From: Arthrobacter sp. CDRTa11
GTDB taxonomy: Bacteria > Actinomycetota > Actinomycetes > Actinomycetales > Micrococcaceae
DNA length: 64,000 nucleotides
Direction of reading: 5' to 3'
Assembly: GCF_026427775.1 (NCBI RefSeq)
Contig: NZ_CP044532.1
Span: forward strand, 372,001 to 436,000
Position numbers and translations under genes: made by a program. The notes under the pieces are model-generated. The model had not been told where the DNA came from, did no database searches, and worked only from the letters and a program-made list of their open reading frames with translations. Shown here in pieces: positions 44,248 through 53,285 of the stretch. How positions within the stretch are numbered: position 1 is the stretch's first letter; every line of letters begins with the position of its first letter.

Positions 44248-45501
44248 TTAGGACGTGGCCGTCTTCAGCGCCTGGGTGAACCTGACCAAGCCGGCCTGGA
44301 TCTCGTCGCTGGTGACGTTGAGCGCCGGGATGATGCGGACGACGTTGCCGTGCGGGCCGCAGGTGAGGAGAAGGAGTTCTTCCTTGATGGCTGCCTGCTG
44401 GACAGCCGCGGCGGTAGTGGCATCAGGGGTGCTGTCCGGGGAAGTGAATTCGACGCCCTGCATGAGGCCGCGGCCCCGGACGTTTCCGATGCCCGTGAAT
44501 TCTGTCTTGAGCCTGTCAAGCCCTGCCCGCAGCTCATCGCCCCGAAGCAGGGCGTTCTCGACCAGGTTCTCGCGCTCAATAACACCCAGGGTTGCGACGC
44601 CGGCCGCGGCCGCTACGGCGTTTCCGCCGTAAGTGCCGCCCTGAGAACCCGCCCAAGCCTTGCCCATCAGCTCTGCTGATGCCGCAATTGCCGAGATGGG
44701 GAAGCCGCTGGCGAGCCCCTTTGCGGTGATTACGACGTCGGGAGTGATTCCCGCCCAATCGTGTCCCCAGAACTTACCGGTGCGTCCGACGCCGGCCTGG
44801 ACCTCATCGAGGATGAGCACAATGCCGTGCCGGTCTGCGCGATCACGCAGCCCCTGAAGGAAAGCGGGCGGTGTGGGGATGTAACCGCCGTCGCCCAGGA
44901 CAGGTTCAATGATGAATCCGGCTGTGTCTGCGGGGCTGCTGATACTCAGGAGGAGGTGGTCCAGCTCCTTCAGGGCGAAGTTGACTGCGGTTTCCTCATC
45001 CCAGCCGTAGCGGTAGGCGTGGGGGAACGGGGCGATGTGCACGCCGCCCATAAGGGGGGAGAAGCCTGAACGGAACTTGGTGCCGGCGGTCGTCAGTGAG
45101 GCCGCGCCCACGGTCCGGCCGTGGAAGCCGCCGTGGAAGGAGATGATGTTGGGCCGGCCGGTGGCCATGCGGGCCAGGCGGATGGAAGCCTCCACTGCCT
45201 CGGAGCCGGAGGTAGCGTAGAAAACGCTGTCCAGCCCCGAGGGCAGGAATTCTCCCAGTTTTTCCGTCAGCTCAAGCAACGGCTTGTGCATCACGGTGGT
45301 GTACTGGGCATGGACAATCTTGCCCACCTGCTCGCGGGCCGCCGCTACGACGTCCGGGTGGCAGTGACCCGTGCTGGTAACACCGATTCCAGTGGTGAAA
45401 TCGAGGTACTTTTTGCCGTCGGTCGCGTGGATCCAGCTGCCGAGGGCATGGTCGACGACGACCGGAGTGGCCTGCTTGAGGAGGGGACTAAGAGTTGCCA
45501 T
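44248..45501 (-). CDS. Class III PLP aminotransferase (GabT-like)
   Basis: A 417-residue omega-aminotransferase with YLDFTTGIGVTSTGHCHPDVV, SGSEAVEASIRLAR, LILDEVQAGVGRTGKFWGHDWAGITPDVV and the PLP lysine in ITAKGLASGFPI. Placed next to gabD, 4-aminobutyrate or a related omega-amino acid is the likely substrate; other diamines are possible. A perfect operator core lies 28 bases upstream of its start. Confidence 0.85.
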   Translation of the reverse strand: MATLSPLLKQATPVVVDHALGSWIHATDGKKYLDFTTGIGVTSTGHCHPDVVAAAREQVGKIVHAQYTTVMHKPLLELTEKLGEFLPSGLDSVFYATSGSEAVEASIRLARMATGRPNIISFHGGFHGRTVGAASLTTAGTKFRSGFSPLMGGVHIAPFPHAYRYGWDEETAVNFALKELDHLLLSISSPADTAGFIIEPVLGDGGYIPTPPAFLQGLRDRADRHGIVLILDEVQAGVGRTGKFWGHDWAGITPDVVITAKGLASGFPISAIAASAELMGKAWAGSQGGTYGGNAVAAAAGVATLGVIERENLVENALLRGDELRAGLDRLKTEFTGIGNVRGRGLMQGVEFTSPDSTPDATTAAAVQQAAIKEELLLLTCGPHGNVVRIIPALNVTSDEIQAGLVRFTQALKTATS

Positions 45502-45528
45502 GGCTTCATACTTTCTTAGGGACTGTAG

Positions 45529-45540
45529 ATTGTCAACAAT
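45529..45540. promoter_or_regulatory. GntR-type operator 3 (upstream of the aminotransferase)
   Basis: ATTGTCAACAAT is the reverse complement of the full consensus ATTGTTGACAAT. It sits in the 75-base gap between oxidase copy 2 and the aminotransferase, implying a separate promoter for the aminotransferase-gabD-GntR part. Confidence 0.65.
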
Positions 45541-45576
45541 AGGCGATGCTGAGCAAATCGGGAAGAGGGCGCTTCG

Positions 45577-46710
45577 TTAATTTGTTTTGAAGCGTTGGGG
45601 GCGTGCGAAGTCCAGGCCCTCGAAGGTGCGCTTGCCCAAGGCTTCGTGTGCCGCGATTTCGCCGTAGCCCGTGGCCATTTTGAAGCCGCCGCCGGAGAAG
45701 CCGGTGGCGAAGTAGATTTTGCTCTCTTCGTTAACATGGCCCATCAGGGGCTTCCCATCCGAGGTAAAGAGGTCCGGGAAGGCATCCGAGCGGACGATGT
45801 TGGGGTGCAGCCCTGGGAAGAACTCGGTGACCGTCTCCATGGTTTCCGAGATTTCCGCGGACGACAGCTCCCGGGGGACCGAATCTGCCTGCGGTGTTGG
45901 TGCTCCCCGGCCATCAAGCGTAGCCTTCACGGTGGCGCCGTCGACGGCGGGTGCGCCGTACATCGACCGGTCCCCGGAGATCCGGATGAAGACGGGGAAA
46001 TTCTCCGGCGAGAATTCCGCTGCGTCCTTGGCTACGAACCAGGTAAGGAAGCACCGCTTGGTTTGGGTTGCTGCCTTCAGGTAGTCGGGCATCAGCCGTT
46101 GGGACCACCCGCCGGAGGAGATGATGACGCTCTCGAAAGTCCAGGACTTCTCGCCGGAGGTGATGAGGACGCCGTCGGCGGTTTCGGTGATGCTGTCGAT
46201 CGGGGTGTTGCTGTGGATGGTTGCACCGTTGGCCTTCGCGGCCGCCACCGCCGCCGTGACCGCACGGTCGGTGCGCAGGGCACCGCCATGCGGGTCATAG
46301 ACGGCGATGTCGTCCGGGCGGAGGTTGTGCTGCGGGTAGCGTTCAGCCATTTGCTCGCGGCTGAGGATTTCGTGGTCCGCGCCATTGATCCTGGTGGTTT
46401 CCAGGAGCGTGGGGATGTACGGCCCATCTTTGGTTCCGATGGACAGCCCGCCGCAGCGGGTGAGGATGTTTTGGCCGGTTTCGGCTTCGAGCTCGGCCCA
46501 GAGATCCCGTGATCGTTCCAGGATGGGGTAGAAGTCAGGCACTCCGCGGTAGATCATGCGGAACAGCCGGGTGTCCCCGCCCACGGCGCTGCGGCCGTGG
46601 GCGGGCGCTTGGGCCTCGAATCCGGTGACGGAATCGGACAGGCGCGAGGCCTGCCAGAGTGCCATGGAGCCGATGCTGCCCAGGCCGATGACGGCGAGCT
46701 TTCCGTCCAT
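45577..46710 (-). CDS. Sarcosine oxidase/N-methyl amino acid oxidase-like FAD enzyme, copy 2
   Basis: A 377-residue paralogue of 38033-39166 with the same motifs (VIGLGSIGSMALWQ, HGRSAVGGDTRLF, FATGFSGGGFK). As in copy 1, the region of the covalent-FAD Cys reads LFTSDGKPLMG. Substitutions cluster in the active-site half, such as YRIYLTWF against KRCFLTWF, so the two may prefer different substrates. It begins 3 bases after ATPase copy 2. Confidence 0.85.
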   Translation of the reverse strand: MDGKLAVIGLGSIGSMALWQASRLSDSVTGFEAQAPAHGRSAVGGDTRLFRMIYRGVPDFYPILERSRDLWAELEAETGQNILTRCGGLSIGTKDGPYIPTLLETTRINGADHEILSREQMAERYPQHNLRPDDIAVYDPHGGALRTDRAVTAAVAAAKANGATIHSNTPIDSITETADGVLITSGEKSWTFESVIISSGGWSQRLMPDYLKAATQTKRCFLTWFVAKDAAEFSPENFPVFIRISGDRSMYGAPAVDGATVKATLDGRGAPTPQADSVPRELSSAEISETMETVTEFFPGLHPNIVRSDAFPDLFTSDGKPLMGHVNEESKIYFATGFSGGGFKMATGYGEIAAHEALGKRTFEGLDFARPQRFKTN

Positions 46711-46713
46711 GGT

Positions 46714-47481
46714 TTAGAGCACCTGTTCCAGGAAGGCCTGGGTACGGGCTTCCTTCGGGTTGGTGAGGACTTCGCGGGCGTCGCCGCGCTCCACGACGTA
46801 GCCGTCGTCCATGAAGATCAGCGAGTCTGCCACTTCGCGGGCAAAGCCCATTTCGTGGGTGACCACCACCATGGTCATGCCCTTCTTGGCGAGCTGTTTC
46901 ATGACTGCCAGGACTTCGCCGACCTTTTCGGGGTCAAGGGCCGAGGTGGGCTCGTCGAAGAGCATGATCTCCGGGTCCATCGCCAGGGACCTGGCGATCG
47001 CGACACGCTGCTGCTGGCCGCCGGAGAGCTGGGCGGGGTAGTAGTCCCCGAACCCGGCCAGGCCGACGCTGGCCAGAAGCTCCTGCGCCCGCTTGGCCGA
47101 CTGCTTCTTGTCAGCGCCCTTGACCAGTACGGGCCCGGACATGATGTTCTCCAGGGCGGTCATGTTGGGGAAGAGGTTGAAGGATTGGAAGACCATGCCC
47201 ACCCTGGTGCGCTGCTCGGCCAGTTTCTTGGGCGGCAGTGCGTGGTAGGCGTTGTCGGTTTCGTAGTAGCCGAAGTCTTCGCCATTGACCTTCAGAACTC
47301 CCGAATCGACTGTTTCCAGGCCGTTGATGCAGCGCAGGATGGTGGATTTGCCGGAGCCGCTGGGGCCGATGATGCAGCAGATTTCGCCGCTGGCGATGTC
47401 CAGGTTGATGTCTTTGAGGACTGTTTTGGGTCCGAAGGACTTGCGGATTTTCTGGGCAAGAATGGTGCCGTCGTTGCTCAT
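46714..47481 (-). CDS. Polar amino acid-type ABC transporter ATP-binding protein, copy 2
   Basis: A 255-residue GlnQ/HisP-type ATPase, close to copy 1 (about 95% identical by eye), with complete Walker A, signature and Walker B motifs. It overlaps the permease stop by 4 bases. Confidence 0.95.
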   Translation of the reverse strand: MSNDGTILAQKIRKSFGPKTVLKDINLDIASGEICCIIGPSGSGKSTILRCINGLETVDSGVLKVNGEDFGYYETDNAYHALPPKKLAEQRTRVGMVFQSFNLFPNMTALENIMSGPVLVKGADKKQSAKRAQELLASVGLAGFGDYYPAQLSGGQQQRVAIARSLAMDPEIMLFDEPTSALDPEKVGEVLAVMKQLAKKGMTMVVVTHEMGFAREVADSLIFMDDGYVVERGDAREVLTNPKEARTQAFLEQVL

Positions 47482-48413
47482 CGGAGGTTACCTTCTTCCG
47501 GTTCTGTCAGGACAACCGCTTTCTTGGCCTTCCGGGGAAGCCTGGAGGCTGTGCGGGAGTATTTCTGCTCGAGCTTGGACTGCGGGTAGCTCAGCAGCAG
47601 GGTCATCACGAGGTACCAGAGGCTGGCAACCAAGAGCAGCGGGATGGTCTCGTAGGTCCGGGCGTAGATCAGCTGCGCGCTTTGGAGCAGCTCGGCGACG
47701 CCCAGGACGCTGACCAGGGAGGTTCCCTTGAACATGCCGATGACCTGGTTGCCGGTGGCCGGGATGATCGAGGGCATCGCCTGCGGGATGATGACCTTGC
47801 GCATCCTGGTGCCGGAGCTCATGCCGAGGGAGTCTGCGGCTTCGATCTGGCCCTTGCCCACCGAGGAGAAACCGCCGCGGATGATCTCGGCCATGTAGGC
47901 GGCCTCGTTCAGCGTCAGGCCCACCAGGGCCGCGGTGATGGGTGCCATCAGGACGTTCATGTCGATGGCGGTGCCGATGTCCGTGAACGGGATCCCGATG
48001 GACAGGTTCGGGTACAACGCAGAGATGTTGAACCAGAAGATCAGCTGCACCAGGACCGGGGTGCCCCGGAACAGGGTGATGTAGATATTTGCGGCGATGG
48101 CGATCGGCTTCACGTGCGAGGAGCGCATGATGGCCAGGCCCAGCCCCAGGAGCGTTCCCAGGGTCATGCTGGCCACCGTGAGGAAGATGGTGAGCATCAG
48201 CCCGCGGAGGATGGATTCGTGCGTGAAGTACTGGGCAACCACGCCCCACTTGAAGTTGGGGTTGGTCAGGACGGAGGTGAGGATCCCGATGCCGAGGAGA
48301 ATGCTGAGGATCCATCCCGCGTACTCGGAGCGGGTCCGGAGCCGAAGCCGCGGCTTCAGGGCTGCATCGATGCTACTCATCGTTGCTTTGCTTCCTTTAG
48401 TAGCTGTGACCAT
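47478..48413 (-). CDS. Polar amino acid-type ABC transporter permease, copy 2
   Basis: A 311-residue paralogue of the permease at 39934-40866 with the same EAA loop and helix pattern. ATG 48413 has a strong GGGAGG site; ATG 48380 is an alternative. The N-terminus and the C-terminal tail after SKLEQKYSR are the least conserved parts between copies. Confidence 0.92.
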   Translation of the reverse strand: MVTATKGSKATMSSIDAALKPRLRLRTRSEYAGWILSILLGIGILTSVLTNPNFKWGVVAQYFTHESILRGLMLTIFLTVASMTLGTLLGLGLAIMRSSHVKPIAIAANIYITLFRGTPVLVQLIFWFNISALYPNLSIGIPFTDIGTAIDMNVLMAPITAALVGLTLNEAAYMAEIIRGGFSSVGKGQIEAADSLGMSSGTRMRKVIIPQAMPSIIPATGNQVIGMFKGTSLVSVLGVAELLQSAQLIYARTYETIPLLLVASLWYLVMTLLLSYPQSKLEQKYSRTASRLPRKAKKAVVLTEPEEGNLR

Positions 48414-48426
48414 GGTGGCCCTCCCG

Positions 48427-49356
48427 CTAGTTCAGTTTGGCGTCGGTGATGGCTCCGGACTCGAGACCCCAGGTCTCCAGGGACTCCTTGTACTCCGGGG
48501 TCTGCAGAACGGACTGGAGCGCTGCCTGCATGGCCGGGGTCAGCGGCGAGTCCTTCTTCAGGCCGACGGCGGTTACGTCGCTGTTGCCGACGTTGACCCG
48601 GCCGATGAGGGTGAAGGAGTCCGGCTGCTGCTTCTGGGCCCACCCAAGCGAGGTGGTGTCGTAGAGTACGCCGTCGATCCGCTTGGAGTGCAGCTGGGTC
48701 AGTGCCTCCTGGACGTTGGGGAGCGTCACGGCGTTGATCGCCGGCTGTCCTTTGGAGGTGCAGGTCTGCTCGCTCAGCGCCGGAAGGCGCTTGAGCTGGC
48801 CGGTGGAGCCCTGGGTGACGGCGATGTTCTTCCCGCACAGGGTCTCGACCGTAAGGTTCAGTGGGTTCCCTGCGGCGGCGGCCACGGAGTTGCCCGCCTT
48901 GAAGTAGTCGATCATGTCCAGGACCTTGAGCCGCTCTTCGGTCTTGGACATGGTGGTGGCCGTGAAGTCGAAGCGGCCGCCGTCGAGCCCGGGCACGATG
49001 GTGTCGAACTTTGTGTCCACGAACTTCAGCTTCAGGTCAAGCTTTTTCGCAATGAGCCGTGCCACATCCGGGTTCAGGCCGATCGGTGTGGTGTTGTCTT
49101 CAGCCAGGAATGTGGTCGGCGGGTAGTGCAGGTCCATCGCGACTGTCAGTTCGCCCTTGTCCTTGATGGACTGCGGCAACAGGGCAACGGCAGCCGGATC
49201 AGCCTGGACGCCTTCTGAGATGTCCGCGGTGTGGTTGGTTTTTGCCTTGTCTTCCGCCGCGGCAGAAGTGCCGGTGGCAGCGCCGCCACAGGCACTCAGC
49301 GCCAATACGAGGGCCAGCCCTGTGGCTGCGGTCTGAACTTTATTGATGGTCTTCAT
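48427..49356 (-). CDS. ABC transporter substrate-binding lipoprotein, copy 2
   Basis: A 309-residue paralogue of the binding protein at 40876-41796. ATG 49356 gives a lipoprotein signal ending LALVLALSAC and has AAGGGAAG upstream. VAMDLHYPPTTFLAEDNTTPIGLNPDVARLIAKKLDLKLK matches copy 1, whereas several ligand-pocket-side segments differ (for example SAGNPLNISNDDMCG against AAGNPLNLTVETLCG), so ligand preference may have diverged. Confidence 0.93.
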   Translation of the reverse strand: MKTINKVQTAATGLALVLALSACGGAATGTSAAAEDKAKTNHTADISEGVQADPAAVALLPQSIKDKGELTVAMDLHYPPTTFLAEDNTTPIGLNPDVARLIAKKLDLKLKFVDTKFDTIVPGLDGGRFDFTATTMSKTEERLKVLDMIDYFKAGNSVAAAAGNPLNLTVETLCGKNIAVTQGSTGQLKRLPALSEQTCTSKGQPAINAVTLPNVQEALTQLHSKRIDGVLYDTTSLGWAQKQQPDSFTLIGRVNVGNSDVTAVGLKKDSPLTPAMQAALQSVLQTPEYKESLETWGLESGAITDAKLN

Positions 49357-49487
49357 GGTGCTTCCCTTCGATGGTTTCAGCTGTTGTTGATTTGCTGAGA
49401 TGGGGGCAGTCTTTAGGTGTTGCTTCCATGCGGTTGTGATCAGGATCTCGTTCCGCATCTGGAACAATGCAACAGCCAAGATCGCTG

Positions 49488-49499
49488 ATTGTCAACAAT
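49488..49499. promoter_or_regulatory. GntR-type operator 4
   Basis: ATTGTCAACAAT, reverse complement of the full consensus, continuing into TGACGAT as at 37040-37050 on the opposite strand. It is 132 bases upstream of the SBP copy 2 start. Confidence 0.65.
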
Positions 49500-49561
49500 T
49501 GACGATAAATAAATCGAGTATTTTCCAAACGGGCCGAGTTGCGGGACAGTCGCAGATTAGA

Positions 49562-49573
49562 ACTGTTGACAAT
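49562..49573. promoter_or_regulatory. GntR-type operator 5
   Basis: ACTGTTGACAAT matches 11 of 12 consensus bases. It is about 150 bases upstream of the HAD gene and 62 bases from operator 4. Confidence 0.6.
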
Positions 49574-49724
49574 CTACAATCATCGGATCTAGAGTCGAGA
49601 AGAGCCGGCAAAGAAGCCCTGATGAACCCCAGGAACCCCGCTGGCGCACACCTTGCAGACCATAGGAAGGCGGCAGGCCAAATATCCGGGCCTCCCGTTC
49701 AAGACCGAATGAAACGGACGAATC

Positions 49725-50399
49725 ATGGCAGACACGAACCTCCGGCCGAAGTACATATCTTTTGATATCTACGGCACCCTCATCAACTTCGACATTGATC
49801 CCACCACGCGCCGGCTGCTCGACGGCCGCATCTCCGAAGAGCAGTGGCCTGCCTTCAAGAAGCAGTTCCGCGGGTACCGTTTCGACGAGGTCTGCGGCGA
49901 CTACAAGGACTACGAAGCGATCCTCCAGGATTCCTTTGACCGCGTGTGCAAGCGCTGGGGCATCGGGCCGACCGAAGGCGCCGGCGCAGCGTTCGCCGAA
50001 GCTGTGCGCGGCTGGGTTGCGCACGAGGACGTGCCGGCTCCGCTGAAGCTCATGGGCGACAACTACAAGCTGGTGGCTCTGTCCAACGCAGACGACAGCT
50101 TCCTGGACATCAGCATTCCCAAGCTCGGTGCTGACTTCCACGCCGTGTTCACTGCTGAGCAGGCCCAGGCCTACAAGCCGCGCTACCAGGCCTTCGAGTA
50201 CATGCTCGATACCCTGAACGCTTCGCCGGAGGACTTCCTGCACATCTCCTCGCACACCCGCTACGACATTCACCCGATGCACGACATGGGCTTCCGGAAC
50301 CTCTGGCTGCTGGACCGTGGCTATGACCCCATCGGCCCGGGCTACGACCTCACCACCGCTAAGTCCCTGGACGAGATCAACAAGTACCTCGGTCTTTAA
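49725..50399 (+). CDS. Haloacid dehalogenase type II-like HAD hydrolase
   Basis: A 224-residue HAD-superfamily protein with FDIYGTLIN carrying the nucleophile Asp in the DxYGT form typical of L-2-haloacid dehalogenases, VALSNADDSFLD (motif II) and SSHTRYDIHPMHDMGFRNLWLLDR (motifs III/IV). In this catabolic context a phosphatase or dehalogenase function is uncertain. First gene of a five-gene plus-strand operon. Confidence 0.88.
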   Translation: MADTNLRPKYISFDIYGTLINFDIDPTTRRLLDGRISEEQWPAFKKQFRGYRFDEVCGDYKDYEAILQDSFDRVCKRWGIGPTEGAGAAFAEAVRGWVAHEDVPAPLKLMGDNYKLVALSNADDSFLDISIPKLGADFHAVFTAEQAQAYKPRYQAFEYMLDTLNASPEDFLHISSHTRYDIHPMHDMGFRNLWLLDRGYDPIGPGYDLTTAKSLDEINKYLGL

Positions 50400-50425
50400 C
50401 CGACTCCGAGGCGAAAGGTCAAACC

Positions 50426-51703
50426 GTGAAACTCATTCCTTACTGGCTGGACACAGCCGAAGCATCCGGAGACTACCGGCAGACGCCGGTACCGGAAAAT
50501 GTCGATGTGGCGATCATCGGCGCCGGATTTACCGGGCTGTCCGCGGCCCTTGAATTCGCCAAGCAGGGCGCCAGCGTTGCCGTTTTCGAACGCCACACCG
50601 TGGGGTGGGGCGCATCGGGCCGCAACGGGGGAATGGCGACTACCGGGTTGGCCATCAGCTTCAGCACCGCGGTCAAGCGGTATGGGGAAACCCGCGCGGT
50701 GGAGATGTTCCAGGAATACAACGACGCCATCGAGACCATCGAGAAGCTGGTCCATGACAACGGCATCGACTGCGACTACAAGCGCTTCGGGAAGCTCTCG
50801 CTGGCGTTCCACAAGTCCCACTATGAGGGCTTCCTGAGGTCGCAGGAGAAGCTGGCCAAGCTGGCTAACCACCATGTCACCGTTATCCCCAAGTCCGAGA
50901 TCCACAGCGAAATCGGCACGGACTTCTACCAGGGCGCGATGGTTGACCCGCTTGGGGCCGGCCTGCACGTTGGCAAGTTTGTCCACGGCCTGGCCGAAGT
51001 GGCTGTTGCCGCCGGAGCGGATATCTGTGAAAACGCTGCGGTAACCGAACTGAAGAAGGTTTCCGGCACTGTGCACGACGTGCACACCACCCGGGGCATC
51101 ACCAGGGCCAAGCAGGTCCTGGTGGCCACCAGCGGTTACACCGGCAACGTCACCCCGTGGCTGCAGCGCCGGGTGATCCCGGTGGGCAGCTTCATCATTG
51201 TCACTGACCCGCTGCCCGAGGACGTGGTCAACCGTATCCTGCCCAACCGCCGCCAGGCGTCGGACAGCAAGATGCTGACCTACTACTTCCGCATCACCCC
51301 GGATAACAGGCTGCTGTTCGGCGGCCGGGCCCGTTTCGCGCTGTCCAGCCCGGACTCGGACGTTAAGAGCGCCGAGATCCTCCGCAAGGCAATGCTCGAG
51401 CTCTTCCCTTACCTCTCCAACGCCAAGGTGGACTACATCTGGGGCGGCCTGGTGGACCTCTCCATGGACCAGATGGTTCATGCGGGGCAGCACGACGGCC
51501 TCTTCTATTCCCTCTGCTACAGCGGACACGGCGTGCAGATGGCTGCCCACATGGGTAAGCGGATGGCTCACTACATGGCCGGCGACAAGAGCGCCAACGT
51601 GTGGGAAGACCTGAAGAACCCGCCCGTTCCAGGCCACTTCGGTCCGCCCTGGTTCCTGCCCTTCATCGGCGCAGCTGCAAAAATCATCGACCGAGTCAAG
51701 TAG
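50426..51703 (+). CDS. FAD-dependent oxidoreductase, DAO/PuuB-like
   Basis: A 425-residue flavoenzyme with VDVAIIGAGFTGLSAALEFAKQGASVAVFERHTVGWGASGRNGG at the N-terminus and SLCYSGHGVQMAAHMGKRMA at the C-terminus. It resembles gamma-glutamylputrescine oxidase and related amine/amino acid oxidases. It has only distant similarity to the sarcosine-oxidase-like enzymes on the minus strand. Probably deaminates the substrate to an aldehyde or keto acid for the following dehydrogenase. Confidence 0.88.
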   Translation: MKLIPYWLDTAEASGDYRQTPVPENVDVAIIGAGFTGLSAALEFAKQGASVAVFERHTVGWGASGRNGGMATTGLAISFSTAVKRYGETRAVEMFQEYNDAIETIEKLVHDNGIDCDYKRFGKLSLAFHKSHYEGFLRSQEKLAKLANHHVTVIPKSEIHSEIGTDFYQGAMVDPLGAGLHVGKFVHGLAEVAVAAGADICENAAVTELKKVSGTVHDVHTTRGITRAKQVLVATSGYTGNVTPWLQRRVIPVGSFIIVTDPLPEDVVNRILPNRRQASDSKMLTYYFRITPDNRLLFGGRARFALSSPDSDVKSAEILRKAMLELFPYLSNAKVDYIWGGLVDLSMDQMVHAGQHDGLFYSLCYSGHGVQMAAHMGKRMAHYMAGDKSANVWEDLKNPPVPGHFGPPWFLPFIGAAAKIIDRVK

Positions 51704-51737
51704 ACGTTTCCTACCTCCAGGCAAGATAAGGGTCCCC

Positions 51738-53285
51738 ATGTCATCACCAACTGTCGCTGAAGCGCGCCCAAAAACTACAGAGGAATCTGCGTACAGGCGT
51801 GCACGATTTGCCAACCTTCCCGGGGGAGCTTTTTTCGAAGGGCAGTGGCAGACCGCTGATCTGACCCTGGAGGTGCGGGATCCTGAGGACGGTGTCCTGC
51901 TCGGCCGGGTATGCACTTCCACTCCAGAGGACGTGGAGCGTGCCATCGCCCACATCCACCGTCACCTTGAGGCGGAGGAGTGGCCGTTGCGTGCCCGCCG
52001 GCAGGCGCTGGAAAAGGCTGTGCTGCTTTTGGCGGAGCAGGCTGAGCGGTTCGCGAACATTATCGCGTCCGAGAGCAGCAAGACCATCACCGAGGCCGAG
52101 CGCGAGGTGCGCCGCTGCGGCGAGACCCTGCGGCTGTCCGCGGCGGCATCCGGGGAGCTGGCGGGGGAGACCCTGGGGTTTGAGGACAGCATGGCCGGTG
52201 CGGGCAAGATTGGCTGGTACAGCCGGAAGCCGGTGGGGATCGTGGCGGCGATCACCCCGTTCAATGACCCGCTGAACCTGGTGGCGCATAAACTGGGCCC
52301 GGCACTGATCGGCGGCAACGGGGTGCTGCTCAAGCCCTCCACCCGGACGCCGCTGACCGGGCTGGCCTTTGTCCAGCTGCTGCTGGAAGCCGGTGTCCCG
52401 GCGGGCCGGATCGCGGCGATCGTGACCGGGCCCGGCGTGTCCGAGGCCGTGGTCACGGACCCCGGTGTTGACCTGATTTCCTTCACCGGCGGCCCCGCCA
52501 CGGCAGAGCGGATCGCCGCGGCGGCCGGGGCGAAGAAGATCCTGTCCGAACTCGGCGGGAACAACGCCACGATCATCTGCGCGGACGCGGACGCGCAGGC
52601 CGCGGCGAAGGCCGTCGTGGCCGGCGCCTTCGGGGTGGCCGGGCAGAACTGCCTGTCGGTCCAGCGGGTCTACGTCCACACCTCGCTGTTTGAGGAGGTC
52701 CTGGAGCTCGTCACCGCCGGGACCAGGACGCTGCGGACCGGGCCGAAGCTTGACCGGGGAACCGACGTGGGCCCGCTGATCTCCGAGGCCGAGGCCCGCC
52801 GGGTGGAGGAATGGGTGGACGAAGCCACAGCGGCGGGCGCCACCATCCACGCCGGCGGCACCCGCCGGGGCGCCTACTACCAACCCACGGTGCTCACCGA
52901 TGTGCCCTCGGACGCCCGGGTGATCCGGGACGAGGTCTTCGGCCCGGTGGTCAGCATCCTGCCGTTCATCGAGGTCCGCGACGCCGTATTCGCGGCCAAC
53001 AACACCGAGTTCGGCCTCCAGGCCGGCGTCTTCACCCAGTCCATCGACCTGGCCCTGGCCATCGCGGAGAAACTGCACGTGGGCGCCGTGGTCATCAACG
53101 AGACCAGCGACGTCCGGATCGACTCCATGCCCTTTGGCGGGTTCAAGAAATCCGGCGTCGGCCGCGAAGGCGTCAGCCACGCGGTCCGCGAAATGACCGA
53201 ACCCAAAAACACCATCATCAACCTCGGCGAGTCACAGGCCCGCTGGCAGGTCCTGGGCGGCCTGACCGAACGGACAACCTCATGA
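51738..53285 (+). CDS. Aldehyde dehydrogenase
   Basis: A 515-residue NAD(P)-dependent ALDH with GIVAAITPFNDPLNLVAHKLGPALIGGNGVLLKPS, catalytic Glu in LSELGGNNATI and Cys in AGQNCLSVQRV. Of the glyceraldehyde/phosphonate-type subgroup rather than SSADH. It overlaps the next gene (ATGA), tying it to the tartrate-dehydrogenase-like enzyme. Specific aldehyde unknown. Confidence 0.9.
   Translation: MSSPTVAEARPKTTEESAYRRARFANLPGGAFFEGQWQTADLTLEVRDPEDGVLLGRVCTSTPEDVERAIAHIHRHLEAEEWPLRARRQALEKAVLLLAEQAERFANIIASESSKTITEAEREVRRCGETLRLSAAASGELAGETLGFEDSMAGAGKIGWYSRKPVGIVAAITPFNDPLNLVAHKLGPALIGGNGVLLKPSTRTPLTGLAFVQLLLEAGVPAGRIAAIVTGPGVSEAVVTDPGVDLISFTGGPATAERIAAAAGAKKILSELGGNNATIICADADAQAAAKAVVAGAFGVAGQNCLSVQRVYVHTSLFEEVLELVTAGTRTLRTGPKLDRGTDVGPLISEAEARRVEEWVDEATAAGATIHAGGTRRGAYYQPTVLTDVPSDARVIRDEVFGPVVSILPFIEVRDAVFAANNTEFGLQAGVFTQSIDLALAIAEKLHVGAVVINETSDVRIDSMPFGGFKKSGVGREGVSHAVREMTEPKNTIINLGESQARWQVLGGLTERTTS

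Larger units (their letters stand above)
49357..49724. other. Divergent control region of SBP copy 2 and the plus-strand operon
   Basis: 368 bases with no gene. It contains two GntR-type operators (49488-49499 and 49562-49573), arranged to serve the leftward importer cassette and the rightward HAD-oxidase operon, and an AT-rich patch (ATAAATAAATCGAGTATTTT) between them. Confidence 0.75.

Noticed and set aside
52811..53281. N-terminal extension of the tartrate dehydrogenase-like frame
   Set aside because: It runs through the aldehyde dehydrogenase gene in another frame; ATG 53282 with the ATGA overlap is the natural start.
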